A program made the position numbers and the translations under genes. This document shows, piece after piece, positions 39,515 through 48,698 of a stretch of 64,000 bases of DNA (positions within the stretch are counted from its first letter, which is position 1; each line of letters begins with the position of its first letter). Source of the stretch: Geobacter sp. DSM 9736. GTDB taxonomy: Bacteria > Desulfobacterota > Desulfuromonadia > Geobacterales > Geobacteraceae. The stretch covers positions 1,736,001 through 1,800,000 of the forward strand of contig NZ_LT896716.1 in assembly GCF_900187405.1 (NCBI RefSeq). The letters run 5' to 3'. The notes under the pieces were generated by a model. That model was not told the DNA's origin. It saw only the letters and a program-made list of their open reading frames with translations, and did not search any database.

Positions 39515-41407
39515 TCAGTGATGGATACCACGAGGAAGCTTCAGCTTCATACCGAGCTTGTTCCCCAGCTCCAGAGCGCCCGGGTCGAGAGGATCGAGGG
39601 AAAGTGCATGCTTCACCGCCTCCCGGGCTTCACCCTCCCGTCCCCTTGCCATAAGAAGAAACGCACGGGCGGAGTGCTCCATCGCCAGATCGGGCTTGAG
39701 CAGGCGGATGGCCTCCAGATCCCTCAGGGCCATTTCGTGGTAAAGGGGGCCCATGCTGTACAGGAGGAATACTCTCGCCAGCACAGGCTCCTGGTTCGCG
39801 GGATTGAGGGCAATCTCGCGATTGATCTGTGCAAGGGCATCCGTTGCCGCAGGACCACGAAACCGATCCAGGTACTTGAAATCGTAAAAGTTGGGCTTCG
39901 CTACCCGGTATTCTCCGGCAGCTATGAGCCTCTCGCGTGCCGGTGTTCTCTTCAGATAAACGGCAGAATGGTTGTCCCAATAGACGAGGGCCCATTGCGG
40001 GTTGTCGTTCAGATGAAGAGGGAAACGCTTGCTCAACATGTCATATTCGACGACGGCATAATCGAATCCGTATCGCTCTTCGGCTGCCTTCCATGCTGCG
40101 GCACTTTCAACGATGTCAGTATAGCTGCCGTAGAAGGCGGGGTTATAGAGCCTGCGGTATCGGCCGTCGAAAAAGACCTTGCGCTCCGGAGCACGCCAGA
40201 TGATGTACCCTCCCAGGGAATAGCTGTTGAACATGGTCCCGGTGACCTGCTCCCGGTCAAGGAATTGGAGTGCTTCTTCAGGAAAGGCATCCTCCTTCAC
40301 ATCTGCACCCAGCACATACGTCGTATTCCCAAGAACCGAGAGCGGGACAACCAGGACGATAGCCCCCGCCACAAAGACATTCGCCCATTTTTCCGCGCCG
40401 GGGATCCGGGTTACCACCGCGACGAGTGCCGTTCGCACAACCGTTGCAAACGCCGGCGCTGCCACAAGGGCAAAAAACTCTACCATTCTTATCTGCAGCA
40501 CCGACTCGACGAGGAACAACAGATAGAGAAGCAAAAGGTAGATGTTTCTCCACCCCCTCATTGCGACGAAATATAATGCGGATACGAATGCTAGTATCTG
40601 GAAAGCGAGGGTATATTTCAGCCCGAAACCCCAGAGTATCTCGGGAGACATCGGCTGGTACTCCCCCACCAACGCCTTGTACGGATCACTGGAAAGGTCC
40701 AGCGTGAGAGTCCAGATTCGCCATGTTTCCGGATTTACCATGGTGGCCGCAAGCAGCCCCACGAGCACCAGAACGTTGGTCCTTATGCCGGATCTGTCGC
40801 GGACTGCCCTGTCGACGGCAAAGAGAAAGAAGATGACGGGACCGAAAACGGCGCCCACGCTCATGTTCGCCCAGAATACCTGGAAAATGGGTAGCAGGAA
40901 GAGCAGTTTCTGGTTCCCTGCATGGCGGCTGCGACCGAGAATGAAGAGAAAGAGTGCGGTGAACAGAAGGGAAAAGAGATATGGCCTGACGAAAAGACGG
41001 AACCGGATCGCGAAAAGAACAGTGACGAGAGTTATGATGGCTGCGGCAAAACCTGCCCGTGAATCCGGCTCCGCATCCCGCATGGTCCGGTAAAGAAAAA
41101 AGAAGGTGCCTGAAAGCACCAGAGCTTTGAGCAGATTAACACCGGCGATCCCACCCGTATGGTAGGAGAGGAATATCAGGAGATCCGCGATCCATTCGCC
41201 GCAATACTGAGATTTTCCGGCAAATGTGTATGAGAAGGTATCCGTGAAAAAGGGCTTGCCGGTTTCAAAAACGCTCTCTCCCAGCTTCAGGTGCCACCAG
41301 AGATCGTAGTCGGCGTACCGTGTCATGGAGAAAAGTACGAGGAGCACTGAAAACAGTATAATCACAAGGTACTGCAGCCAGTCCCTACCTCCTTCAGAAA
41401 CAGTCAT
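39515..41407 (-). CDS. Polytopic membrane protein with C-terminal helical repeats
   Basis: 630 residues. About ten membrane helices fill residues 10-350, with charged loops DYDLWWHLKLGESVFETG near the first helix, a layout like GT-C-type glycosyltransferase relatives. A soluble part (about 370-500) and a TPR-like end (about 520-620: REIALNPANQEPVLARVFLL, EAREAVKHALSLDPLDPGAL) follow. No catalytic motif is certain, so I leave the function open; transfer of a lipid-linked sugar is one possibility. It lies just after the pmbA-like gene on the same strand. Confidence 0.65.
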   Translation of the reverse strand: MTVSEGGRDWLQYLVIILFSVLLVLFSMTRYADYDLWWHLKLGESVFETGKPFFTDTFSYTFAGKSQYCGEWIADLLIFLSYHTGGIAGVNLLKALVLSGTFFFLYRTMRDAEPDSRAGFAAAIITLVTVLFAIRFRLFVRPYLFSLLFTALFLFILGRSRHAGNQKLLFLLPIFQVFWANMSVGAVFGPVIFFLFAVDRAVRDRSGIRTNVLVLVGLLAATMVNPETWRIWTLTLDLSSDPYKALVGEYQPMSPEILWGFGLKYTLAFQILAFVSALYFVAMRGWRNIYLLLLYLLFLVESVLQIRMVEFFALVAAPAFATVVRTALVAVVTRIPGAEKWANVFVAGAIVLVVPLSVLGNTTYVLGADVKEDAFPEEALQFLDREQVTGTMFNSYSLGGYIIWRAPERKVFFDGRYRRLYNPAFYGSYTDIVESAAAWKAAEERYGFDYAVVEYDMLSKRFPLHLNDNPQWALVYWDNHSAVYLKRTPARERLIAAGEYRVAKPNFYDFKYLDRFRGPAATDALAQINREIALNPANQEPVLARVFLLYSMGPLYHEMALRDLEAIRLLKPDLAMEHSARAFLLMARGREGEAREAVKHALSLDPLDPGALELGNKLGMKLKLPRGIHH

Positions 41408-41422
41408 TACCGCAAATCCCCC

Positions 41423-42760
41423 TTATTCCCCGCTTACGTCCAGAGCAGCTATGCGAAGAGCCGGGGCTCCCACCGAACCGTAGAACCGCAGGTCGTTTCC
41501 GACCTGCTCGACGTTGCGAAAAAGCTCAATAACATTGCCTGCGATGGCAACTCCTCTCACGGGAGCGGTGATCGTGCCACCTTCGATGAGGAACCCTGCC
41601 GCACCCACAGAAAAGTCACCCGATATCGGGTTGGCGGTATGCATGCCTATCACGTCGGTAATGAGCATTCCACGCTCTATACCCGCGCACAGATCAGCAG
41701 GGGGCGTCCGGCCGTTTTCGATGAAGAAGTTCGTTACCCCCATATGGGGTGCGCCCTTCACACCACCCCGCGTAGAATTGCCGGTGGAGTCGGTACCGAG
41801 CTTACGGGCGTACAGGGTATCGTAGAGGAAACCCTGCACCACACCTTCGGCAACGAGAGTCGTGTTGCGATGCGCCACACCCTCACCGTCGAAAGGAGTA
41901 GTGGCCATCCCCCCGGAGAGCGTCCCGTCGTCCCGGATACTCAGACAGGGAGCAAAGAGCAGTTCTCCGGTCCTGCCCGCGAGAAGGGATTTCTGCTTCA
42001 GAACATGTTCAGCAAGGAAGGAAGGGGCAAGGACTTCCAGAAACTCGGTTGCCACGTGGTTGTCGAGCACGACGGGGCATCGCATTGTTGATATGCGGCG
42101 TGCGCCGAGCCCCCCCACAGCCTTAGAGGCGGCACTGGCAGCCACCGCAGCGACGTCAACTCCGCTGAACCTGGGGCTGAAACCGAAATCCCACCCCATC
42201 TGTGAATCGTCACCCTCCTCGGCGACTACCGAGACGCTGCTGGAAACAGACGTGCCGCGATAGCTGCCTCGTACCCCCCGGGAGTTGACAATCATGACTT
42301 CATAGTTCGATTCGCCATAAGTCGCTTTCCTCACACGCTTCACCCGCGGATCGAAAGCAAGGGCAAGGCGCTCCAACTCCATGGCCCGCGCAACCTTTTC
42401 AGCCTCATCCACCCCCGCCATCTCCCCGTCGAAAATATCGGGCATCTCGCGGTAGGTCTGGGGCTCCGGAAACCCGTAGAATTCGTCCGGGGTCTGGCTC
42501 GCTGCGCCTATGACCGCATTGTCTATCATTCGTGAAAGCGCGCGCTCTTCCAGGCTTGTAGAGTAGGAGAAACCCATTCCGCCATTCCTGAGGACGCGGA
42601 TGCTCACCCCGACGGGGGTGGAACACTTGAAGGTATCCACCTTCTGCTCCTTTACCTCCACCGACAGATTGCGGGAGGTGCCGAGCATGATCTCGTACCC
42701 TTCGACGGAACGTTCCTTGAGAAGCTTCTCTATGACGGCTATGGCTGCAAGGTAGTCCAT
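41423..42760 (-). CDS. TldD/PmbA family protein, PmbA (TldE)-like
   Basis: 445 residues. It has the family's N-terminal half (VEVKEQKVDTFKCSTPVGVSIRVL) and the C-terminal beta part with GNSTRGGVKGAPHMGVTNFFIENG and PISGDFSVGAAGFLIEGG. The HEXXXH metal site of TldD is not seen, so it is the PmbA/TldE-like partner of a TldD protease that would be elsewhere. Such pairs trim peptides and degrade linear precursors. GGGGAGGAACC precedes the ATG at 42760; the upstream frame is not coding-like. Confidence 0.82.
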   Translation of the reverse strand: MDYLAAIAVIEKLLKERSVEGYEIMLGTSRNLSVEVKEQKVDTFKCSTPVGVSIRVLRNGGMGFSYSTSLEERALSRMIDNAVIGAASQTPDEFYGFPEPQTYREMPDIFDGEMAGVDEAEKVARAMELERLALAFDPRVKRVRKATYGESNYEVMIVNSRGVRGSYRGTSVSSSVSVVAEEGDDSQMGWDFGFSPRFSGVDVAAVAASAASKAVGGLGARRISTMRCPVVLDNHVATEFLEVLAPSFLAEHVLKQKSLLAGRTGELLFAPCLSIRDDGTLSGGMATTPFDGEGVAHRNTTLVAEGVVQGFLYDTLYARKLGTDSTGNSTRGGVKGAPHMGVTNFFIENGRTPPADLCAGIERGMLITDVIGMHTANPISGDFSVGAAGFLIEGGTITAPVRGVAIAGNVIELFRNVEQVGNDLRFYGSVGAPALRIAALDVSGE

Positions 42761-42777
42761 TGGTTCCTCCCCGGAGA

Positions 42778-42819
42778 TTACTGCAGGTCCATGATCATTT
42801 ACTGCAGGTCCATGATCAT
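42778..42819. repeat. Perfect 21-bp tandem duplication at the GNAT gene 3' end
   Basis: Two identical 21-bp units (42778-42798, 42799-42819) repeat the last codons and stop of the GNAT gene, encoding MIMDLQ-stop twice in frame. Only the first stop is used. Confidence 0.95.
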
Positions 42820-43251
42820 CGCTATCTCGTCGCAATCGGGAAACTTCACGCACTTCATGCAGTCTCCCCACACCTTGTGGGGTAGTTCCGACTTGTCGAC
42901 GATCCTGAACCCGAACTTGGCGAAAAAATCCGGCTTGTAGGTAAGACAGAAGACCCGCCTGAGGCCGAGCTCCCGGGCCTCGTCGATGCAGGCTTGCACC
43001 ACCCGGGTACCGATGCCGCGCCGCCCTGCGTCCTCCGCCACCGCCACTGAGCGTACCTCCGCCAGGTCCTCCCAGACGATGTGGAGCGCAGCCGTCCCCA
43101 TCAGTTTACCATCTTCCTCGACAACATAAAAATCCCGGAGCGCTTCGTACAGTTCTGCCAGCGATCGGGACAGCATGTCGCCGCGACTCGCGAAGTGGGT
43201 GAGAAGCTTCTGGATTTCCTTCACGTCCTGAATACGGCCTTTACGGAGCAT
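42799..43251 (-). CDS. GNAT family N-acetyltransferase (short ArgA-like)
   Basis: 150 residues of the GNAT fold. Acetyl-CoA motif A is VRSVAVAEDAGRRGIGTRVVQACIDEARELG; then YKPDFFAKFGFRIVDKSELPHKVWGDCMKCVKFPDCDEIAM. The KVWxDCxxCxxxxxCDE ending is typical of short N-acetylglutamate synthases that catalyse the first arginine step in many delta-group bacteria; three cysteines lie in it. argJ lies in the same window. AAGGAAAAAAG precedes the ATG at 43251. Confidence 0.8.
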   Translation of the reverse strand: MLRKGRIQDVKEIQKLLTHFASRGDMLSRSLAELYEALRDFYVVEEDGKLMGTAALHIVWEDLAEVRSVAVAEDAGRRGIGTRVVQACIDEARELGLRRVFCLTYKPDFFAKFGFRIVDKSELPHKVWGDCMKCVKFPDCDEIAMIMDLQ

Positions 43252-43282
43252 CTTTTTTCCTTTCAACGAGAACCTTCGGCCT

Positions 43283-43305
43283 GCCACAGAGACACGGAGG
43301 CAGAG
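43283..43305. repeat. Partial copy of the GCCACAGAGAC repeat
   Basis: GCCACAGAGACACGGAGG here matches the left arm of the repeat at 32325-32446 apart from small changes. Confidence 0.55.
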
Positions 43306-43353
43306 AAAAGCAGGGAATCAATGACAGCTACGCCTCTTGAAGAGCACAATCAA

Positions 43354-43473
43354 GGGCTGCGGATTTTGCGCCAGATCGTCGCACCCGCAGGAGCGACCGC
43401 GGAGGCGTAGCAGCGCTACGCCGCACAAGGGAGTAACGAGGAGGGCGGCGAGATGGCGTGAAAGCCGCAGCCC
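43354..43473. repeat. Large palindromic dispersed element, copy A
   Basis: Arms GGGCTGCGG...CGCC (43354 on) and the matching inverted arm ending at 43473 enclose a perfect hairpin core of two 8-base arms with a 3-base loop (GGCGTAGC AGC GCTACGCC, 43404-43422). It ends at the recN stop. A related copy lies at 58524-58637. Confidence 0.7.
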
Positions 43474-45135
43474 CTATCCCCGTGCGCTCTCTATCATCTC
43501 CCGGGCATGGTCCAGTGTAGTCTCGGTTATCTTCACCCCGCCGAGCATGCGTGCCATCTCTCCGACCCGCTCCTCCCCCTGCAGGGGCGTTACGGAGGTT
43601 GTGGTGCGGCCGGAATCGACACGCTTCTCCACACGGTAGTGATGGTCCGCATATGCCGCTACCTGGGGAAGATGCGTGATACAGAGAACCTGCTGGACCG
43701 CAGCCACCCGCTTCAGCTTCTCCCCCACAACAGCCGAAGTCGCGCCGCCGATTCCCGTATCCACCTCGTCAAAGACAAGGGTGGGGACGTCGCTTTCCGG
43801 ATGAATCTGCTTGAGCGCCAGCATTAGTCGGGAGAGCTCCCCCCCCGACGCTATCTTCACAAGCTGGCGAGGCTCCTCCCCCGGGTTTGGAGAGAAAAGA
43901 AATTCGGCCTTTTCATAGCCTGCAGACCTGGGCTCGGCGAGTGTGGAGAATGATACGGTGAAGACCGCATTCTTCATCGCCAGTTCGTTCAGTTGACGTT
44001 CCATTGCCTCCTGAAGCTTTGCAGCGGCTTGGCGGCGGCCAGCGGAAAGCTCGCCCCCTTTCTCCCTCAGGCGGTTTTGCAGCTCCGCCAGAGAACGGTC
44101 CATCTCCTCCCGCGACTGCTCCCTGTTCCGGAGCTGCTGCAGCTCATGGTCGATCCGCTCTTTGTAATCGAGAATTTCTTCAATGGTCGGGGCGTATTTT
44201 TTCTTGAGCCGCCCTATCAGGTCGAGGCGGTCCTCCACCTGACCGAGGCGTTCCGGGTCGGCCTGCACCGCTGCCGCATAATCTCTCAGGGCCAGGGCGG
44301 CGTCCTCCAGCTGATAGGCCGATTCGCTCAACGATGCAAGAACTCCAGTCAGTGATTCGTCTATGGCACTGATTTCCGTTACATCACCCGTGACTCGTTG
44401 CAATTGCCCCAGCAGACTCGCGTCCCCGCCGTATAGAAGTTCGAATGCCCGCTGGCTGTGGAGGAGAAGTTTCTCCCCATGAGCAAGAAGCTGCCGTTCG
44501 CGCAGCAACTCCTCCTCCTCCCCGGCCACCAGAGACGCCCCGGCAATCTCATCAGACTGGAAGGAAAGCATGTCCTGGCGACGCTCCACATCGCGCTCTC
44601 CCTCTTCCAACTCCTTCAGTGCGCCGAGCACCCTGCGGTACTCCTGGTACAGCAGGGAAAACTCGCCGGCGAGAGGTTCAAGCCGACCATATCCGTCCAG
44701 CAGCGCCAGATGGTTTTCCGGACGCAGCAGTGTCTGGGATTCGTGTTGCCCGTAAATGTTGATGAGGAGCCGCGCAATATCCGCGAGGGCAGCAATGGTG
44801 GAAAGTCCGCCGTTGATGAAAACCCGGTTTCTGCCGGAACGGGAGACGACCCGCTTCACCAGCAACTCTCCGTCGCATTCGATCCCCGTTTCGGCAAGGG
44901 TCGAAAGGATTCCGGGAAAAGATGAGAGGTCGAAGAGCGCCTCGACCACCGCGTCCTCCTCCCCCGTACGGATCAGGTCGGCAGAAGCCCTTCCTCCGAG
45001 TACGAGATTGACGGCATCGATGATGATCGACTTCCCGGCTCCGGTCTCACCTGTCAGGATGCTCAGGCCAGGCTGGAAAGGCACATGCAGGGTATCGATG
45101 ATGGCGAAGTTTTTGATCGTGAGATCGGTGAGCAA
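43474..45135 (-). CDS. recN: DNA repair protein RecN
   Basis: 553 residues, an SMC-like ATPase. Walker A GETGAGKSIIIDAVNLVLGG is at the N-terminus, coiled coils fill about 150-370, and the C-terminal signature ASGGELSRLML and Walker B TLVFDEVDTGIGG follow. It helps repair double-strand breaks. The start is TTG, with AGAGG eight bases upstream and no other good start. It lies 45 bp after nadK. I did not identify a LexA box. Confidence 0.94.
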   Translation of the reverse strand: MLTDLTIKNFAIIDTLHVPFQPGLSILTGETGAGKSIIIDAVNLVLGGRASADLIRTGEEDAVVEALFDLSSFPGILSTLAETGIECDGELLVKRVVSRSGRNRVFINGGLSTIAALADIARLLINIYGQHESQTLLRPENHLALLDGYGRLEPLAGEFSLLYQEYRRVLGALKELEEGERDVERRQDMLSFQSDEIAGASLVAGEEEELLRERQLLAHGEKLLLHSQRAFELLYGGDASLLGQLQRVTGDVTEISAIDESLTGVLASLSESAYQLEDAALALRDYAAAVQADPERLGQVEDRLDLIGRLKKKYAPTIEEILDYKERIDHELQQLRNREQSREEMDRSLAELQNRLREKGGELSAGRRQAAAKLQEAMERQLNELAMKNAVFTVSFSTLAEPRSAGYEKAEFLFSPNPGEEPRQLVKIASGGELSRLMLALKQIHPESDVPTLVFDEVDTGIGGATSAVVGEKLKRVAAVQQVLCITHLPQVAAYADHHYRVEKRVDSGRTTTSVTPLQGEERVGEMARMLGGVKITETTLDHAREMIESARG

Positions 45136-45180
45136 ATGGTCGGCCTCTGGGTACGGTACTATCTGGCGGGCAGGTATGTG

Positions 45181-46035
45181 TTACCGCTCGCCCCACTTCA
45201 GTTTGGTCCGCAGGACCTCGAAATAGTCCTTGCTTTGCGAAATGACGAGCCGCGTGCGGTGTTCGGCCCGCCTGATCATGATCCTGTCTCCCGCCTTGAG
45301 CTCCATCCCCACCTGACCGTCAAGGGTGAGGAAGACATCCTCGTTCATCGACCTGAGGATGATGCTGATGCGCGCACCGGCATCCACCACCACCGGTCGG
45401 TTGGTGAGTGTGTGAGGACAGATGGGGGTAATGACCAGGCAATCCAGGGCCGGATGGACGATGGGGCCGGCCGCTGCCAGGGAATAGCCTGTGGACCCGG
45501 TGGGGCTGGATATGATAAGGCCGTCCGCCTTGAACGTCGTGAGGTGGTAGTCGTCGACGGATGTTTCCAGGTCGATGATCCGGGCAAGGGCACCCTTGTT
45601 GATAACGACATCGTTCAGCACCTGGTGCGAAGAGATAACCTCCCCTTCCCGGGTAACCTCCGTTTTCAGCATCATCCGTTCCGAAACCTGAAAATTGCCG
45701 GCAATACAACGCTCCAGGGCCGGGTACATCTCATCGAGGGTAATCTCGGTAAGGAATCCGAGGCTCCCGAGATTGACTCCGAGGATCGGGACCTGGCGCT
45801 CACCGATCAGCCGGGCGACGGAAATGAGAGTGCCGTCGCCGCCGAGAACTACGACAAGATCCGCACTGTCCGGTATCCTTTCCGGCTCCGTTCCCGGCTC
45901 GAATTTCAGGTGCCGAGCAAGGTGCGCCTCGACCACCGGCTCCAGCCCTCGGGCTTCCAGCCAGGTCACCAGCTCTTCGGCAACTCCGAGGCAACGGGGG
46001 TCGTGGACTTTCGCAAAGATTGCGATTTTTTTCAT
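45181..46035 (-). CDS. nadK: NAD kinase
   Basis: 284 residues. The GGDGTLIS motif near residue 65 binds the phosphoryl donor; NDVVINKGALARIIDLE and SPTGSTGYSLAAAGPIVHP are the other family blocks. It makes NADP from NAD. Together with recN it forms a two-gene unit; the weak -35/-10 pair TTGTAT/TATATC in the 135-bp gap before it (divergent from glgP) may be its promoter. Confidence 0.94.
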   Translation of the reverse strand: MKKIAIFAKVHDPRCLGVAEELVTWLEARGLEPVVEAHLARHLKFEPGTEPERIPDSADLVVVLGGDGTLISVARLIGERQVPILGVNLGSLGFLTEITLDEMYPALERCIAGNFQVSERMMLKTEVTREGEVISSHQVLNDVVINKGALARIIDLETSVDDYHLTTFKADGLIISSPTGSTGYSLAAAGPIVHPALDCLVITPICPHTLTNRPVVVDAGARISIILRSMNEDVFLTLDGQVGMELKAGDRIMIRRAEHRTRLVISQSKDYFEVLRTKLKWGER

Positions 46036-46170
46036 TTTGCGGGCCTATGAATGGTGATATAAGGTAAAATTTAGTAGCATACAAGGCATAGCTCTGTCCA
46101 ATGGAAATTCCGGAACACTCCCTGCTGCAAAGATTGATAAAACCGACGTCCGCAGGTCGAAAGGAAAGGA

Positions 46171-48690
46171 ATGGAGAGCCTCGACACCCCACCTGAGCTG
46201 GTCCCAGAACTCGACACCACGATGCAGATCATAAAGTCCTTTCTCGAGCACCTGGAGTACACGCTCGGGAAGGACAAATACACCGCCAGCCGCTTCGACA
46301 CTTACAATGCACTGGCGTACGCTGTCCGCGACCTTCTCGTCGAGCGATGGCTCGACACCCAGCAGGCTTACTACAACAGCGACCAGAAGCGGGTCTACTA
46401 CATCTCGATGGAATTTCTCATGGGCCGGGCCCTTGCGAACAGCCTCATCAACCTCGGACGGCTCGATGACTTCCGGGAAGCAATGACTTCGCTCGGCTTC
46501 GACTTCGACGAGATCATAGAGGTCGAGCAGGATGCCGGGCTCGGCAACGGCGGCCTGGGACGGCTGGCCGCATGCTTCCTCGATTCCATGGCCACCATGT
46601 CCATCCCCGCGTACGGTTACGGCATCCGCTACGAATACGGCATTTTCAGGCAGAAAATAATAGATGGCGCGCAGGTGGAGATTCCCGACAACTGGCTCCG
46701 CTACCGCAACCCCTGGGAGCTCGATCGCCAGGAGCACCTTCACCCGGTCAAGTTCTACGGAAGGGTCACAACCAGGGTGGACGACAACGGGAAGATCGTC
46801 TACGACTGGATCGATACAGAGGATGTCATGGCCATGGCCTACGACACGCCTATTCCGGGGTACGACACCACCACCGTCAACACGATGCGCCTCTGGAGCG
46901 CCAAATCGACCCGCGAGTTCGACCTGAACTTCTTCAACGAGGGAAACTACATAAGATCGGTCGAAAAGAAGATGCTTTCGGAGAACATCTCCAAGGTCCT
47001 TTATCCTGCCGACGACATCCCCGAAGGGAAGGAGCTGCGCCTCAAGCAGGAATATTTCCTCGCCTGCGCAACGGTCCACGACGTGCTATACCGCTTCAGG
47101 AAGAAGCATGACGACCTGCGGATGCTCCCGGAAAAGGTCGCCATCCAGCTGAACGACACCCACCCGGCTCTGGCGATTCCGGAACTGATGCGGGTGCTCA
47201 TGGACCAGGAAGGGCTCGAATGGGACGATGCGTGGCGCATCACCGTCGCCACCTTCGCCTACACCAACCATACGATTCTCCCCGAAGCGCTGGAACAGTG
47301 GCCGGTCTGGTTCTTCGAGCACATCCTGCCGCGCCACCTTCTAATAATCTACGAGATCAACAACCGGTTCATGGAGGAGGTACAGCGCCGCTTCCCGGGG
47401 GACGTAGCCCGGCTCCAGCGGATGTCGCTCATAGATGAGCACTGGGAACGTAAGATCAGAATGGCGCACCTTGCGGTGGTGGGAAGCCACTCGGTGAACG
47501 GCGTCGCCGCCCTGCACACGAATATCCTCAAGCAGGAGGTCTTCCGCGACTTCTACGAGATGTTCCCGGAGCGGTTCAACAACAAGACCAACGGTATCAC
47601 CCAGCGCCGCTGGCTCAGGGCTGCTAATCCCCCCCTTTCGCGCCTTGTCGATTCGCGCCTGGGAAACGGCTGGGCAAAGGACCTCTTCGAGCTGAAAAAA
47701 CTCCGCCCCCTGGCGGACGATGCCTCCTTCCGCCAGGAATGGCAACGGGTCAAACGTGAGAACAAGCAGCGGCTCGCGGACTACATCCTGCGGCACAACT
47801 GCATGGAGGTCGATGTCGACTCGATGTTCGACTGCCAGGTCAAGCGCTTCCACGAATACAAGCGCCAGCTCCTCAACGTGCTGCACGTCATCACCCTCTA
47901 CAACCGCATCAAAGCCGACCCGAAGAGGGAGGTGGTCCCGCGGACCGTCATTTTCAGCGGCAAGGCCGCCCACTCCTATGTCATGGCGAAGCTGATCATC
48001 CGGCTCATAAACGGAGTCGCTCATGTGGTCAACAATGACCCGGACGTGGCTGGGCGCCTGCGGGTCGTTTTCCTGGCAAACTACAGCGTCTCGCTCGCCG
48101 AGCGGATCTTCCCCGCCGCGGACCTCTCCGAACAGGTATCCACTGCCGGCACCGAAGCATCGGGTACGGGAAACATGAAGTTCGCCCTGAACGGAGCCAT
48201 TACCATCGGCACCCTTGACGGGGCAAACATCGAGATAATGGAAGAGGTTGGAGAAGAGAACATTTTCATCTTTGGGCTCAAGGCACAGGAAGTGGCCGAA
48301 CTGAAGGCTCGGGGTTACAATCCGTGGGACTACTATCACAGCAATCCTGAACTGAAGCAGGTCCTCGACATGATCGCCGACGGGGACTTCTCTCCCGAAG
48401 CTCCCGACCTTTTCCGCCCTGTTGTCGACTCCCTCCTCAACCAGGGGGACCGCTACCTGCTTCTCGCGGATTACGCCTCCTACTCAGCATGCCAGGAACG
48501 GGTGAGCGAACTGTACCGCAACCGGGAGGAATGGACCCGCAGAGCCATCCTCAATACCGCCGGCATCGGCAAATTTTCCAGCGACCGGACCATCGCCGAG
48601 TACGCCATGGATATCTGGAAGGTGCAGACCCTCGCCGTCGCCGCCAACGCCCGCCACTGCCTCCATGACAAGGCGTGCAGGCCTGAGTAG
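46171..48690 (+). CDS. glgP: Glycogen/starch phosphorylase
   Basis: 839 residues, full length. The PLP-lysine motif EASGTGNMKFALNGA is present, along with the N-terminal RTYYISMEFLMGRAL-type block (here RVYYISMEFLMGRAL) and DNWLRYRNPWE. It releases glucose 1-phosphate from glycogen. It starts a plus-strand run of sugar and DNA genes; the pfkA gene two genes later and the hexomutase at the window start suit glycogen use. GAAAGGAAAGG precedes the ATG. Confidence 0.95.
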   Translation: MESLDTPPELVPELDTTMQIIKSFLEHLEYTLGKDKYTASRFDTYNALAYAVRDLLVERWLDTQQAYYNSDQKRVYYISMEFLMGRALANSLINLGRLDDFREAMTSLGFDFDEIIEVEQDAGLGNGGLGRLAACFLDSMATMSIPAYGYGIRYEYGIFRQKIIDGAQVEIPDNWLRYRNPWELDRQEHLHPVKFYGRVTTRVDDNGKIVYDWIDTEDVMAMAYDTPIPGYDTTTVNTMRLWSAKSTREFDLNFFNEGNYIRSVEKKMLSENISKVLYPADDIPEGKELRLKQEYFLACATVHDVLYRFRKKHDDLRMLPEKVAIQLNDTHPALAIPELMRVLMDQEGLEWDDAWRITVATFAYTNHTILPEALEQWPVWFFEHILPRHLLIIYEINNRFMEEVQRRFPGDVARLQRMSLIDEHWERKIRMAHLAVVGSHSVNGVAALHTNILKQEVFRDFYEMFPERFNNKTNGITQRRWLRAANPPLSRLVDSRLGNGWAKDLFELKKLRPLADDASFRQEWQRVKRENKQRLADYILRHNCMEVDVDSMFDCQVKRFHEYKRQLLNVLHVITLYNRIKADPKREVVPRTVIFSGKAAHSYVMAKLIIRLINGVAHVVNNDPDVAGRLRVVFLANYSVSLAERIFPAADLSEQVSTAGTEASGTGNMKFALNGAITIGTLDGANIEIMEEVGEENIFIFGLKAQEVAELKARGYNPWDYYHSNPELKQVLDMIADGDFSPEAPDLFRPVVDSLLNQGDRYLLLADYASYSACQERVSELYRNREEWTRRAILNTAGIGKFSSDRTIAEYAMDIWKVQTLAVAANARHCLHDKACRPE

Positions 48691-48698
48691 GGAAGCGC

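Noticed and set aside
46045-47079. Long minus-strand frame opposite glgP (344 codons)
   Set aside because: It is the antisense of a full-length, motif-complete glycogen phosphorylase gene.
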